Translations under genes and position numbers: made by a program
Notes under the pieces: model-generated
Seen by the model: the letters and a program-made list of their open reading frames with translations, nothing else
What the model was told of the DNA's origin: nothing
Database searches by the model: none
Shown: positions 1 through 8,925 of the stretch, in pieces
How the letters are laid out: every line of letters starts with the position of its first letter
Position numbering within the stretch: the first letter of the stretch is position 1
From: Streptomyces sp. NBC_00289
GTDB lineage: Bacteria > Actinomycetota > Actinomycetes > Streptomycetales > Streptomycetaceae
DNA length: 64,000 bases
Direction of reading: 5' to 3'
Assembly: GCF_041435115.1 (NCBI RefSeq)
Contig: NZ_CP108046.1
Location: 3,782,001-3,846,000, forward strand

Positions 1-956
1 CGACGGTCCGTACCGCGGTCACCTTCCTCGACCGGGTCGTCGACATCAACTTCTACCCGACCGAGCAGGCGGGCCGCTCCAACGCCAGGTGGCGTCCGGT
101 GGGCCTCGGGGTGATGGGCCTGCAGGACGTCTTCTTCGCGCTGCGGCTGCCCTTCGACTCGCCGGCGGCGAAGGCGCTCTCGACCCGCATCGCCGAGCGC
201 GTGATGCTCGCCGCGTACGAGACCTCCACCGATCTCGCCGAGCGCAACGGCCCGTTGCCGGCCTGGGAGAAGACCCGTACCGCCCGGGGTGTACTGCACC
301 CCGACCACTTCGACGTGGAGCTCACCTGGCCGGAGCGCTGGGCCGCCCTGCGGGAGCGGGTCGCGGCGGTCGGCATGCGCAACGCGCTGCTGCTCGCGAT
401 CGCCCCCACCGCCACCATCGCGTCGATCGCGGGCGTGTACGAGTGCATCGAGCCGCAGGTGTCCAACCTGTTCAAGCGCGAGACCCTGTCCGGGGAGTTC
501 CTCCAGGTCAACTCGTATCTGGTGCGGGACCTGAAGGAGCTGGGCGTCTGGGACGCGCGCACCCGTGAGGCGCTGCGCGACGCGAACGGCTCGGTGAGCG
601 GATTCGCCTGGATCCCGGAGGAGGTCCGGGCCCTGTACCGCACGGCCTGGGAACTCCCGCAGCGCGGCCTGATCGACATGGCCGCCGCCCGTACCCCGTT
701 CCTGGACCAGGCGCAGTCGCTGAACCTCTTCCTGGAGACGCCGACGATCGGCAAGCTCTCCTCGATGTACGCGTACGCCTGGAAGCAGGGCCTGAAGACG
801 ACGTACTACCTGCGTTCGCGCCCGGCGACCCGCATCGCCCGCGCCGCCCGGGCCCAGGCGCTGCCCGAGCAGACCCTTCCCGTCCAGCAGGTCGCCGACC
901 CCGACGCGGTCGCCTGCTCCCTTGAGAACCCCGAGTCCTGCGAGGCCTGCCAGTAA
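1..956 (+). CDS. nrdA: Class Ia ribonucleotide reductase large subunit, C-terminal part (5' truncated)
   Basis: This is the C-terminal roughly 317 codons of the catalytic R1 subunit, which reduces ribonucleotides to deoxyribonucleotides. The frame is open from base 3, so the gene starts outside the window. Visible R1 features are the substrate-loop segment APTATIASIAGVYECIEP, the adjacent-tyrosine motif TTYYLRS (the Y-Y pair of the radical relay), and a C-terminal redox pair CEAC (ESCEACQ end) that is re-reduced by thioredoxin. The TAA stop overlaps the ATG of nrdB by one base, so the two subunits are translationally coupled. In Streptomyces the class Ia operon is known to be under a B12 riboswitch; that leader would lie upstream of the window and is not visible. 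Identification is firm. Confidence 0.95.
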   Translation, partial: TVRTAVTFLDRVVDINFYPTEQAGRSNARWRPVGLGVMGLQDVFFALRLPFDSPAAKALSTRIAERVMLAAYETSTDLAERNGPLPAWEKTRTARGVLHPDHFDVELTWPERWAALRERVAAVGMRNALLLAIAPTATIASIAGVYECIEPQVSNLFKRETLSGEFLQVNSYLVRDLKELGVWDARTREALRDANGSVSGFAWIPEEVRALYRTAWELPQRGLIDMAAARTPFLDQAQSLNLFLETPTIGKLSSMYAYAWKQGLKTTYYLRSRPATRIARAARAQALPEQTLPVQQVADPDAVACSLENPESCEACQ

Positions 957-1972
957 TGACCGCCGACATCACCAAGAACCTGCTCGACCCGGGCTTCGAA
1001 CTCACCCTCCGCCCCATGCGCTACCCGGACTTCTACGAGCGCTACCGGGACGCCATCAAGAACACGTGGACGGTGGAGGAGGTCGACCTCGCCTCCGACG
1101 TGTCGGACCTCGCGAAGCTGTCGCAGGGCGAACAGCACATGATCGGCCGGCTGGTCGCGTTCTTCGCGACGGGCGACTCGATCGTGGCGAACAACCTGGT
1201 GCTGACCCTCTACAAGCACATCAACTCCCCCGAGGCGCGCCTGTATCTGAGCAGGCAGCTCTTCGAGGAAGCGGTCCACGTCCAGTTCTATCTGACCCTC
1301 CTGGACACCTACCTCCCCGACCCGGAGGACCGCACGGCGGCGTTCGCGGCGGTGGAGAACATCCCCTCCATCCGCGAGAAGGCGGAGTTCTGCTTCCGGT
1401 GGATGGACTCGGTCGAGAAGCTGGACCGCCTGGAGACGAAGGCCGACCGCCGCCGCTTCCTGCTCAACCTGATCTGCTTCGCCGCCTGCATCGAGGGCCT
1501 CTTCTTCTACGGCGCCTTCGCGTACGTCTACTGGTTCCGCAGCCGGGGTCTGCTGCACGGCCTGGCGACCGGCACCAACTGGGTGTTCCGCGACGAGACG
1601 ATGCACATGTCCTTCGCCTTCGAGGTGGTGGACACCGTCCGCAAGGAGGAGCCGGAGCTCTTCGACGAGCAACTGCGCGAGCAGGTCACCGACATGATCC
1701 GGGAGGCCGTGGAGGCGGAGCTTCAGTTCGGCCGCGACCTGTGCGGTGACGGGCTGCCCGGCATGAACACCGAGTCGATGCGCCAGTACCTGGAGTGCGT
1801 CGCCGACCAGCGCCTGCAGCGGCTCGGGTTCGCGCCCGTGTACGGCTCCGAAAACCCCTTCTCCTTCATGGAGTTGCAGGGAGTCCAGGAGCTGACGAAC
1901 TTCTTCGAGCGGCGCCCGTCGGCGTACCAGGTCGCGGTGGAGGGCACGGTCGACCTCGACGAGGACTTCTGA
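956..1972 (+). CDS. nrdB: Class Ia ribonucleotide reductase small (radical-generating) subunit
   Basis: This 338-aa R2 protein makes the tyrosyl radical used by NrdA. The full di-iron ligand set can be read: Asp74 (GDSIV), Glu105 and His108 (EEAVH), Glu180 (CIEGLFF), Glu214 and His217 (RDETMH). The radical tyrosine is Tyr112, four residues after His108, as in E. coli R2. It starts at the ATG that shares one base with the nrdA stop. A tandem copy of the stop-codon region and a 14-bp hairpin follow it, so transcription probably ends there rather than running into nrdS. In S. coelicolor nrdS is described as the third gene of this operon; here it lies about 3.2 kb further on. Confidence 0.95.
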   Translation: MTADITKNLLDPGFELTLRPMRYPDFYERYRDAIKNTWTVEEVDLASDVSDLAKLSQGEQHMIGRLVAFFATGDSIVANNLVLTLYKHINSPEARLYLSRQLFEEAVHVQFYLTLLDTYLPDPEDRTAAFAAVENIPSIREKAEFCFRWMDSVEKLDRLETKADRRRFLLNLICFAACIEGLFFYGAFAYVYWFRSRGLLHGLATGTNWVFRDETMHMSFAFEVVDTVRKEEPELFDEQLREQVTDMIREAVEAELQFGRDLCGDGLPGMNTESMRQYLECVADQRLQRLGFAPVYGSENPFSFMELQGVQELTNFFERRPSAYQVAVEGTVDLDEDF

Positions 1973-2017
1973 CGGTCCGCAAGCCGCCAGGCTGCTGACG
2001 GTCCGAAAGCCGCCTGG
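1970..2017 (+). repeat. 22-bp tandem duplication at the nrdB stop codon
   Basis: Bases 1970-1991 (starting with the nrdB TGA) are repeated at 1996-2017 with 20 of 22 positions identical and a 26-bp period. Both copies begin TGACGGTCCG. It looks like a local duplication of the gene end, possibly a scar of the event that separated nrdB from nrdS. Confidence 0.7.
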
Positions 2018-2021
2018 CCTG

Positions 2022-2052
2022 GGACGGCCCATGGAGCGTCCATGGGCCGTCC
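2022..2052 (+). terminator. Strong hairpin after nrdB
   Basis: A perfect 14-bp inverted repeat (GGACGGCCCATGGA and its complement) encloses the 3-nt loop GCG. There is no U-tract, as is common for Streptomyces terminators. The rest of the 312-bp gap up to base 2284 contains no supported gene; it ends with the GGAGG ribosome site of the sedolisin gene. Confidence 0.65.
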
Positions 2053-2284
2053 ATGGACCCCCTATGGGGCGGCAAAGTTCTTCCGGCGCCGCTATCCGCG
2101 CCGCACGGGCCCCGGTTACGTTCTGCCCGTTCTGTCATGTCACCCGCAACCGCACGGCACGGCGACACCACAGGACGCCAGAAGTGTCATGCCCATGACG
2201 GCATCGCGCACCGCCGCCGCTACGCGCGTCACAGGCCTGCCACCAGCGTCGAGATCCCCACTCCCTTGACGGAGGCAGTACCCC

Positions 2285-4357
2285 ATGCGTCAGACGCACA
2301 CCGGTAAGTCCAGGCGGAGCCTGCGAAGACTCCTGGCCGCCGCCGTACCCGCCCTCGCGCTCAGCCTCGCCGGGCTCGTCGCGGCACCGGCGCACGCGGC
2401 GCCCGCCGCCGCCCACACCTCCCGCGTCACCCAGAACGCCAAGGCCCTCACCGCCCCCGCGGCCCAGGCCGTCCACACGACCGGCAAGGCCGGCCAGAAG
2501 GTGCCGACCACCCACCTGTGCGGCGCCCCGGCCCCCGGTCACGCCTCCTGCTTCGCCCAGCGCCGAACCGACATCCGGCAGAAGCTGGCCGCGGCCGTCT
2601 CCCCCGACGCCGCCGCCGCGGTGTCCGGCCTCAGCCCCGCCAACCTGCACAGCGCGTACAACCTCCCCTCGACCGGCGGCTCCGGTCTGACGGTCGCCGT
2701 GGTCGACGCGTACAACGATCCCAACGCCGCGGCCGACCTCGCCACCTACCGCTCCCAGTTCGGGCTGTCGGCGTGCACCAAGGCCAACGGCTGCTTCAAG
2801 CAGGTCGGCCAGACCGGCTCGACCACCTCGCTGCCCTCGAACGACACCGGCTGGGCGGGTGAGGAGGCGCTGGACATCGACATGGTCAGCGCGGTCTGCC
2901 CCAACTGCAACATCATTCTGGTCGAGGCCAGTTCGGCGAACGACTCCGACCTCGGCACCGCCGAGAACGAGGCGGTGTCGCTGGGCGCGAAGTTCGTGTC
3001 CAACAGCTGGGGCGGCGACGAGTCCTCCTCCCAGACCGGCGAGGACACCTCGTACTTCAAGCATCCGGGCGTCGCCATCACCGTCTCCTCCGGTGACTCC
3101 GCCTACGGCGCCGAGTACCCGGCGACCTCCCAGTACGTGACCGCCGTCGGCGGCACCGCGCTGTCCACCTCCTCCAACTCCCGCGGCTGGACCGAGTCCG
3201 TGTGGAAGACGAGCAGCACCGAGGGCACCGGCTCCGGCTGCTCCGCGTACGACCCGAAGCCGAGCTGGCAGACCGACACCGGCTGCTCCAAGCGCATGGA
3301 GGCGGACGTCTCGGCGGTCGCCGACCCCGCGACCGGCGTGGCCGTCTACGACACCTACGGCGGCTCCGGCTGGGCGGTCTACGGCGGTACGAGTGCCTCC
3401 GCGCCGATCATCGCGGGCGTGTACGCGCTGGCCGGCACCCCGGGCAGCGGCGACTACCCGGCGAAGTACCCCTACTCCCACACCTCGAGCCTCAACGACG
3501 TCACCAGCGGCAGCAACGGCAGCTGCTCCCCCTCCTACTTCTGCACCGCGGTCACCGGCTACGACGGCCCGACCGGCTGGGGCACCCCCAACGGCACCAC
3601 CGCCTTCGCGTCGGGCGGCAGCACCGGCAACACGGTGACCGTCACCAACCCGGGCAGCCGGTCCACCGCCACCGGCGGCTCGGTCAGCCTGCAGATCTCC
3701 GCCTCGGACAGCGCGGGCGCGACCCTCACGTACAGCGCGAGCGGTCTGCCGACGGGGCTGTCGATCAGCGGCTCGACCGGACTGATCTCCGGCACCGCGA
3801 CCACGGCCGGCACCTACAGCACCACGGTCACCGCCACCGACGGCACGGGCGCCTCCGGCTCGGTCTCCTTCACCTGGACCGTCAGCACCTCGGGCGGCGG
3901 CAGCTGCACCTCGGCGCAACTGCTCGGCAACCAGGGCTTCGAGTCGGGCAGCACCACCTGGAGCTCCAGCAGCGGGGTCATCACCAACGCCACCGGTGAG
4001 GCGGCGCACGGCGGCTCCTCCTACGCCTGGCTGGACGGCTACGGCTCGGCCCACACCGACACGCTCTCCCAGTCGGTGACGGTCCCCAGCGGGTGCAAGG
4101 CGACGCTGACCTTCTACCTGCACGTCGACTCGGGCGAGACCAGCACGACCACGGCCTACGACAAGCTGACCGTCACCGCCGGATCGACCACCCTGGCGAC
4201 CTACTCCAACCTCAACAAGGCCACCGGTTACACCCAGAAGACCATCGACCTGCCCTCGTTCGCCGGCTCCGGCGTCACGCTGAAGTTCAGCGGAGTCGAG
4301 GACTCCTCCCTCCAGACCAGCTTCGTCATCGACGACACCGCCGTCACGACGAGCTGA
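2285..4357 (+). CDS. Secreted sedolisin-type (S53) serine-carboxyl protease with Ig-like and C-terminal beta domains
   Basis: 690 aa. A long basic signal peptide (about 1-38, cleavage near AHA-AP) precedes a short Ala-rich segment, then a sedolisin catalytic domain (about 120-440). The catalytic residues fit Glu193/Asp197 (GEEALDIDM), Asp271 of the oxyanion hole (SSGDS) and Ser370 in GGTSASAP. Next come a putative Ig-like domain (about 450-540, with GLPTGLSIS) and a C-terminal jelly-roll-like domain (about 545-690) that may bind carbohydrate or protein. The roughly 80 residues before the catalytic domain are much shorter than the usual pro-kumamolisin propeptide. A GGAGG site precedes the ATG. 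It is absent between nrdB and nrdS in the S. coelicolor layout as remembered, so it is likely accessory. Confidence 0.88.
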   Translation: MRQTHTGKSRRSLRRLLAAAVPALALSLAGLVAAPAHAAPAAAHTSRVTQNAKALTAPAAQAVHTTGKAGQKVPTTHLCGAPAPGHASCFAQRRTDIRQKLAAAVSPDAAAAVSGLSPANLHSAYNLPSTGGSGLTVAVVDAYNDPNAAADLATYRSQFGLSACTKANGCFKQVGQTGSTTSLPSNDTGWAGEEALDIDMVSAVCPNCNIILVEASSANDSDLGTAENEAVSLGAKFVSNSWGGDESSSQTGEDTSYFKHPGVAITVSSGDSAYGAEYPATSQYVTAVGGTALSTSSNSRGWTESVWKTSSTEGTGSGCSAYDPKPSWQTDTGCSKRMEADVSAVADPATGVAVYDTYGGSGWAVYGGTSASAPIIAGVYALAGTPGSGDYPAKYPYSHTSSLNDVTSGSNGSCSPSYFCTAVTGYDGPTGWGTPNGTTAFASGGSTGNTVTVTNPGSRSTATGGSVSLQISASDSAGATLTYSASGLPTGLSISGSTGLISGTATTAGTYSTTVTATDGTGASGSVSFTWTVSTSGGGSCTSAQLLGNQGFESGSTTWSSSSGVITNATGEAAHGGSSYAWLDGYGSAHTDTLSQSVTVPSGCKATLTFYLHVDSGETSTTTAYDKLTVTAGSTTLATYSNLNKATGYTQKTIDLPSFAGSGVTLKFSGVEDSSLQTSFVIDDTAVTTS

Positions 4358-4455
4358 TCCCCGCCCCGCACCTGGGCCTCGGCTGCCGACGCGGGCGGGG
4401 CCCCGGTGGATCCCCTCGCCCGCCGCGCACGTCCCATGGAGAAGGAGGCCCTGCC

Positions 4456-4950
4456 ATGAGCCGAACCATCCAGTACCGGATCGCCGCCCTCGCGGCGGTG
4501 ACACTCACCCTCGCGGGCTGCGGCGGCACGCGGGCCGGAACCGACCCCGGGACCGACAGCCGGGGCAGCGACGCCGTGACCTCGCCCGTGTCGCCGTCCC
4601 CGTCCCCCTCGACGGGCGCCTCCGGAGAGACCTGTGCGGCACGATCGGCCCTGGACGCGGCCGACACCGGCCGCAGGTTCTGCCTGTCGACCGGTGGCGT
4701 GATCCGTATCGGTCTGGACGGTACCGCCGACCGCGCCTGGACTCCCGTCACCGCCGACGGACCGGGCCTGAAGGCCGTCAACAGCGGCATCGTCCTGCGG
4801 GGCGGTGACGCCTCCGCCGCCTTCGAGGCGGTCTCGGCCGGGACGGTACGGCTGTCCTCGTCCCGGCCGCTGTGCGCCACCTCGTCCGGCCGCATCTCGT
4901 GCAAGGGGCTTCAGGAGTGGTGGGTGACGGTCGTGGTGACGAAGCGCTGA
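4456..4950 (+). CDS. Small secreted lipoprotein, possible protease-inhibitor-like fold
   Basis: 164 aa. The N-terminus has a lipobox (LTLAGC) and a Ser/Thr/Pro-rich spacer of about 45 residues, then a compact beta-rich domain ending in a WWVTVVV strand with four cysteines that could form two disulfides. The start is set by GAAGGAGG eight bases upstream of the ATG. It lies 98 bp after the protease on the same strand. The pattern of short beta strands with a C-terminal TVTVVV strand resembles chagasin-like (I42) inhibitors, which would suit a neighbour of a secreted protease. This is inference from pattern only and the family is not established. Its 3' end overlaps the convergent small gene by 40 bp. 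Confidence 0.75.
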   Translation: MSRTIQYRIAALAAVTLTLAGCGGTRAGTDPGTDSRGSDAVTSPVSPSPSPSTGASGETCAARSALDAADTGRRFCLSTGGVIRIGLDGTADRAWTPVTADGPGLKAVNSGIVLRGGDASAAFEAVSAGTVRLSSSRPLCATSSGRISCKGLQEWWVTVVVTKR

Positions 4951-5147
4951 GACCGCCTCCGCACCGGCCGGGCGGGCTGCGGGTCGCGGCGGGACTGCTC
5001 CGCCTTCCTGATCTGACGTTCCATCCGCCGCTCGTGCGCGATGCCGATCACCGCGGGGGTGACCATGAACACCAGGAGCCCGAGAGCGGCCAGCATTCCG
5101 ATGATTGCCTGCGTCTGTGTCGTATTCATGTACACCAGTCTGACCAC
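4911..5147 (-). CDS. Small membrane protein, unknown function
   Basis: 78 aa with one predicted transmembrane helix (about residues 12-35, AIIGMLAALGLLVFMV) and a basic cytoplasmic tail with several Arg/Gln. The GTG start at 5147 is preferred because AAGGAG lies five bases upstream; an upstream GTG at 5153 would abut the same site. The 3' end overlaps the lipoprotein gene tail on the other strand. It is transcribed divergently from nrdS. The function is not recognised. Confidence 0.6.
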   Translation of the reverse strand: MVRLVYMNTTQTQAIIGMLAALGLLVFMVTPAVIGIAHERRMERQIRKAEQSRRDPQPARPVRRRSQRFVTTTVTHHS

Positions 5148-5164
5148 CGACACTCCTTACCAAC

Positions 5165-5203
5165 AGTGGCAGGACTGCCGCAGGGGCTCGATTTACTGCC
5201 ACT
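5165..5203 (+). promoter_or_regulatory. Inverted repeat upstream of nrdS, candidate operator
   Basis: AGTGGCAG at 5165-5172 is repeated in inverse as CTGCCACT at 5196-5203, with 23 bp between. Each half begins TGGCAG, which resembles the TGGCSNGWWY core of AdpA, another GATase1/AraC-type regulator. The site sits 20 bp before the nrdS ATG, so autoregulation by NrdS is plausible. This is inference. Confidence 0.4.
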
Positions 5204-5222
5204 TTCGAGGCACACTGGCTCC

Positions 5223-6185
5223 ATGCTGGAAAACGTGGCCGCCGTCGTCCTGAACGGCGTGAACCCCTTCGAACTCGGCGTCGCGTGCGAGGTCTTCGGC
5301 ACCGACCGCAGCGACGACGGACTGCCCGTGTACGACTTCGCGGTCGTCTCGGCCGAGGGGCCGACGCTGCGCTCTCGGGCAGGCTTCAGCCTGCACATCG
5401 AGCACGGCCTGGAGCGGCTGGAGGAGGCCGACCTCATCGCCGTACCGGCCGGGGAGAACTACGCCTCCCGGGACTTCCCGCCCGAACTCCTCGAGGCCCT
5501 GCGGCGCGCGGTGGCCCGCGGGACCCGGGTGCTCAGCGTCTGCTCCGGCGTCTTCCTGCTCGCCGCGGCCGGGCTGCTGGACGGCAGGCGGTGTGCCGTG
5601 CACTGGCACCAGGCGGAGGCGCTCGCCCGCCGGTATCCGCACGTGACCGTCGAGCCGGACGTGCTGTACGTCGACGAGGACCCGGTCATCACCTCCGCCG
5701 GCACCGCCGCGGGCATCGACGCCTGTCTGCACATCGTGCGCAAGGACCAGGGCACCGAGGTCGCCAACAAGATCGCCCGGCGGATGGTCGTGCCGCCGCA
5801 CCGGGACGGCGGGCAGGCCCAGTACATCGAGCGGCCGCTGCCCAGGTCCTCGTGCGACACCGTCGGTGACGTGCTGGTGTGGATGGCCGAGCACCTCGAC
5901 GAGGAGGTCACCGTCGAGCAGCTCGCCGACCGCGCGCACATGTCCCCGCGCACCTTCGCCCGCCGCTTCCAGCAGGAGACGGGGACGACTCCGTACCGCT
6001 GGATCCTGCGTCAACGGGTGCTGCTGGCACAGCGGTTGCTGGAGGAGACCGACGAGACGATGGACGCGATCGCGGGCCGAACCGGATTCGGCACCGCGGC
6101 CGCGTTGCGCCATCAGTTCACCCGGGCACTGGACACCACCCCGAACGCCTACCGGCGCACGTTCCGGGGGCCGGAGGCGGCCTGA
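5223..6185 (+). CDS. nrdS: GATase1-like / AraC-family transcriptional regulator
   Basis: 320 aa. Residues about 5-170 form a DJ-1/PfpI-like domain with the nucleophile-elbow segment VCSGVFLLA. Residues about 215-315 form a double helix-turn-helix AraC domain (VEQLADRAHMSPRTFARRFQQETG and the second HTH MDAIAGRTGFG). The match to the third gene of the Streptomyces nrdABS operon rests on domain content and position next to nrdAB and the P450. Here it has its own upstream region with an inverted repeat and a weak ribosome site. It converges on the P450 gene, with only four bases between the stops. Confidence 0.8.
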   Translation: MLENVAAVVLNGVNPFELGVACEVFGTDRSDDGLPVYDFAVVSAEGPTLRSRAGFSLHIEHGLERLEEADLIAVPAGENYASRDFPPELLEALRRAVARGTRVLSVCSGVFLLAAAGLLDGRRCAVHWHQAEALARRYPHVTVEPDVLYVDEDPVITSAGTAAGIDACLHIVRKDQGTEVANKIARRMVVPPHRDGGQAQYIERPLPRSSCDTVGDVLVWMAEHLDEEVTVEQLADRAHMSPRTFARRFQQETGTTPYRWILRQRVLLAQRLLEETDETMDAIAGRTGFGTAAALRHQFTRALDTTPNAYRRTFRGPEAA

Positions 6186-6189
6186 GCCG

Positions 6190-7563
6190 TCACCGCCGCG
6201 GCACCGGCCGCAGCAGCAGCTTCTGCGGGCGCAGGGTGATGCCCACCCGGGTGCCGTCGTCGGACCCGGACACCTGCTCGAAGCGGTACCTCGTCGCCAG
6301 CGCCGCCGTGATGAGGGTCAGCATGGACATCGAGAAGTGGTCGCTCGGGCACTTGCGGTTGCCCACGCTGAACGGGCTCATCGCGTGTTTCGGCACCGCC
6401 TTCACCCGGTCCGGAAGCCAGCGGTCGGGGTCGAACTCCAGGTGGTGCGCATAGGAACGCGCGTCGCGCTGGATCGCGTACGGGCTGTACACGATGTCGG
6501 CCCCAGCCGGAATGCGATAGCCACCGAGTTCCGTGTCGGCCACCGCCCGTCGCGTCAATATCCATACGGCGGGACGCAAACGCATGGACTCGACGACGAC
6601 ATTGTTCGTGTGCGTGAGCTTCCGGACGTCCTCGAATCCGACCGGGCGCCCGCCGGTGACGGCTTCGACCTCCGCGCACACCTTGTCCCCGTGTTCCGGG
6701 TGTTCGGCCAGCATCTGCAACAGCCACATGATCGTGGAGGCGATGGTTTCACTGCCGGGGGTGAGGATGGCGACCACCTGGTCGTGGATCTCCTGTTCCC
6801 CGATGGGGTCGCCATTGTCGTCCTTCGCCGCCAGCAATTCCGTCAGCAAATCGTCCGGCTTTTGACCGGATGCCCGCCGCTCGGCGACGATCTCGTCGAC
6901 GACAAGATGCAAATCGGCCAGGGCCCGGTTGAATGTGCGGTTGGCCGGGAGAGGCAGCCTGTAGAGCGGCCCGAGCGGAACCACCATGCGCCGGTACATG
7001 CCCCGGAAGACGGTGGCGAGCGCGACGCACAGCCGCTCCGCCCGCTCGTCCATGAAGTCGCCGCGCAGCAGACAGCGGGCTGCGACGCGCACGGCGACCC
7101 GGAAGGACTCGGAGGTGCAGTCGATCGTCTCCCCGGCCTGCCAGCGCTCGGCGAGCGCGTGCGCCTCCTCCTCCATGATCGGTCCGTACGCGGGGATCGC
7201 GTCGAGCCGGAAGGCGGGCTGGATGGTGCGCCGCTGGCGCCGGTGCTGCGGCCCGTTGGCCGTCGCGACGCCCTCCTTGCCGAGCAGGCCCTCCAGCGAC
7301 TCCCACAGCGGCCCCGCGATGATGTAGTCGGGGTCGAGCGCCAGTGCTCCGGTGAGGGCCGGCGCGGTGACCGCGTAGACCGTCTTCGGGCCGAGCTTCA
7401 GCCGTACGACGTCTCCGTGGTCGCGCAGCCCGGCCATGAACGCCAGCGGGTCGCGGACCAGTCGCCACCCGTGGCCGAGGCCCGGGACACCCCCGCCCGC
7501 GAGGGGCGGCTCACACGGTTCCCGGACCTCGGGGGGTTCGGGCCGTACGGACTCGACGGTCAT
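6190..7563 (-). CDS. cyp170A1: Cytochrome P450 of the CYP170 type (epi-isozizaene oxidase, albaflavenone pathway)
   Basis: 457 aa. P450 landmarks: I-helix region [13 protein letters not shown] (about 265-277), E-x-x-R at 325-328 (ESMR), and heme-ligand motif [10 protein letters not shown] with Cys405. In S. coelicolor the CYP170A1 enzyme oxidises epi-isozizaene through albaflavenols to albaflavenone, and has a second terpene-synthase activity attributed to a DDxxD-type motif. The corresponding DDNGD is present here at 248-252. The ATG overlaps the stop of the upstream terpene synthase by four bases (ATGA), so the two are one translationally coupled operon. Length and neighbour support orthology. 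Confidence 0.92.
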   Translation of the reverse strand: MTVESVRPEPPEVREPCEPPLAGGGVPGLGHGWRLVRDPLAFMAGLRDHGDVVRLKLGPKTVYAVTAPALTGALALDPDYIIAGPLWESLEGLLGKEGVATANGPQHRRQRRTIQPAFRLDAIPAYGPIMEEEAHALAERWQAGETIDCTSESFRVAVRVAARCLLRGDFMDERAERLCVALATVFRGMYRRMVVPLGPLYRLPLPANRTFNRALADLHLVVDEIVAERRASGQKPDDLLTELLAAKDDNGDPIGEQEIHDQVVAILTPGSETIASTIMWLLQMLAEHPEHGDKVCAEVEAVTGGRPVGFEDVRKLTHTNNVVVESMRLRPAVWILTRRAVADTELGGYRIPAGADIVYSPYAIQRDARSYAHHLEFDPDRWLPDRVKAVPKHAMSPFSVGNRKCPSDHFSMSMLTLITAALATRYRFEQVSGSDDGTRVGITLRPQKLLLRPVPRR

Positions 7564-8645
7564 TTCTCACCTGCCGCTTCGTTGTTGACGTACGGGGGCG
7601 TGGACCGGTCGTCCCAGCTGTCGACCATGTACCTGCCGGACTCGTGGTGGAACCAGTAGACGGAACTGAACCAGTTCCGCATATTTCCGAGGCAGGTCCG
7701 CACGGCGGCGCCGAGTTCCTTTTCCGGTACCGTTCCGTCACCGAGTTCGTCGGCGAACCGTAATGCCTCTCGTTCGGCCACGAGGAATGCGGCTATGCAT
7801 TCCTCGACCCGTCGCCGGACTTCTCCGACCGCCTCTTCCAGGGTCAGTCCCTCATGAGTGATGAGGGAGAGTCCGAGATTGTGGACCTCGTCGCCCGCGA
7901 TCTCCTTCGGGAGCGAGCACAAGTCGTTGTACCAGGCGGCGAATTCCTGACTGAGCAGCGCCGCCCGCCGATATGCCGGGTGTTTTCTCACACGGTCGGG
8001 CAGTACGCGACCCGCGCTCGGTTCCAGCAGATCGGTCCAGATCCAGTGCGCGAATGTGAGGCGGCGCAGGGCGAGGTATTCCTCGACCGTGGGCACGGTC
8101 TGGGTGGTGCGGTTGTGGAACTCCCGGTCGTAGGCCTCGATCACCTCGTGGAAGTGCCGGGCGAACCGCGCGTTCCACGCCCCGGGCTGGAACGAGTACA
8201 GCCGCACCATGCTGTCGGCGAACGCGGCGACCAGCGGATCCTCGTGCCGCAGGTGGTCGCGTGGGGCGTCGAGGGCCGCGTGCAGACGGAACCTCAGGCG
8301 CCGCCAGGCTCCGGCCCGGCCGTGGACGATGTCGCGGTCGTGCCGGTCGTCCCAGGCGAAGAACCACGCGCTGTAGTCCGCTATCGCCTGGAGGACCTCG
8401 TCGGGGGCGGAGGTGTAGTACCCCGCCATGAGGTCGGTGTAGCAAAGGCCATCGGCATATTCAGCCACCTTGTCCGGTGGCATGAGCCGTTTTTCGAGGA
8501 GCCAGGTGCGCGTCTTCTCCTGGAGCCTGGGCCAATACGGGTGGAGTTGCCTGGGAAACGCTGCCTCGATCACCGGAAGAGAGAGCGAAGGAGGAACCGC
8601 GATCGCCGTCGGTGTCGATGTGGTGCTGTGTGGGAAAGCATGCAC
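7560..8645 (-). CDS. cyc1: Sesquiterpene cyclase, epi-isozizaene synthase
   Basis: 361 aa from a GTG start with GAGAGGGG seven bases upstream. The same frame is open for 28 more codons upstream, but those lack a ribosome site. The class I terpene cyclase metal motifs sit where expected: DDRHD at 99-103 (after FFAW) and the NSE-type motif NDLCSLPKE at 240-248. The C-terminal region [18 protein letters not shown] is also typical. The protein matches the remembered S. coelicolor epi-isozizaene synthase closely along its length. It cyclises farnesyl diphosphate with Mg2+; the product is passed to the coupled P450. Confidence 0.94.
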   Translation of the reverse strand: MHAFPHSTTSTPTAIAVPPSLSLPVIEAAFPRQLHPYWPRLQEKTRTWLLEKRLMPPDKVAEYADGLCYTDLMAGYYTSAPDEVLQAIADYSAWFFAWDDRHDRDIVHGRAGAWRRLRFRLHAALDAPRDHLRHEDPLVAAFADSMVRLYSFQPGAWNARFARHFHEVIEAYDREFHNRTTQTVPTVEEYLALRRLTFAHWIWTDLLEPSAGRVLPDRVRKHPAYRRAALLSQEFAAWYNDLCSLPKEIAGDEVHNLGLSLITHEGLTLEEAVGEVRRRVEECIAAFLVAEREALRFADELGDGTVPEKELGAAVRTCLGNMRNWFSSVYWFHHESGRYMVDSWDDRSTPPYVNNEAAGEK

Positions 8646-8745
8646 GAACAAACCCCTCTCAGCCGCCAGTCGCGCACACCCCTCCCGCCGTGCCGGGCGT
8701 GCGCCGTTGCGTATCCCCGCACACTCCATTCAGCCCTACAACTGA

Positions 8746-8760
8746 CCGTTCTGGGAACGG
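8746..8760 (-). promoter_or_regulatory. Short palindrome upstream of the terpene operon
   Basis: CCGTTC-TGG-GAACGG lies about 100 bp before the terpene synthase GTG, in the 280-bp gap to def. It is the only obvious dyad between the terpene start and the def terminator. A role as operator for the otherwise cryptic terpene operon is only a suggestion. Confidence 0.3.
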
Positions 8761-8866
8761 ATTTGCTTCATTCACTACCCCACAGTGCCGTGCTGCTCCC
8801 CCTCTGCGACTGCTTACAGATCACCGCACGCGCACAAGCGATCGGATGTGCGACGCACAGACGCAC

Positions 8867-8902
8867 GACGCCTGTTCAGGACGGGAGACCTGAACAGGCG
8901 TC
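8867..8902 (-). terminator. def terminator hairpin
   Basis: A perfect 14-bp stem (GACGCCTGTTCAGG and complement) with an 8-nt loop lies 24 bp beyond the def stop. Confidence 0.75.
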
Positions 8903-8925
8903 GGATGCAGGGGTGTTGTGAGGCG

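Noticed and set aside
2135..4504. 789-codon open frame antisense to the sedolisin
   Set aside because: Gly/Val/Arg-rich low-complexity translation caused by GC-biased third positions of the real gene; no domain, no ribosome site.
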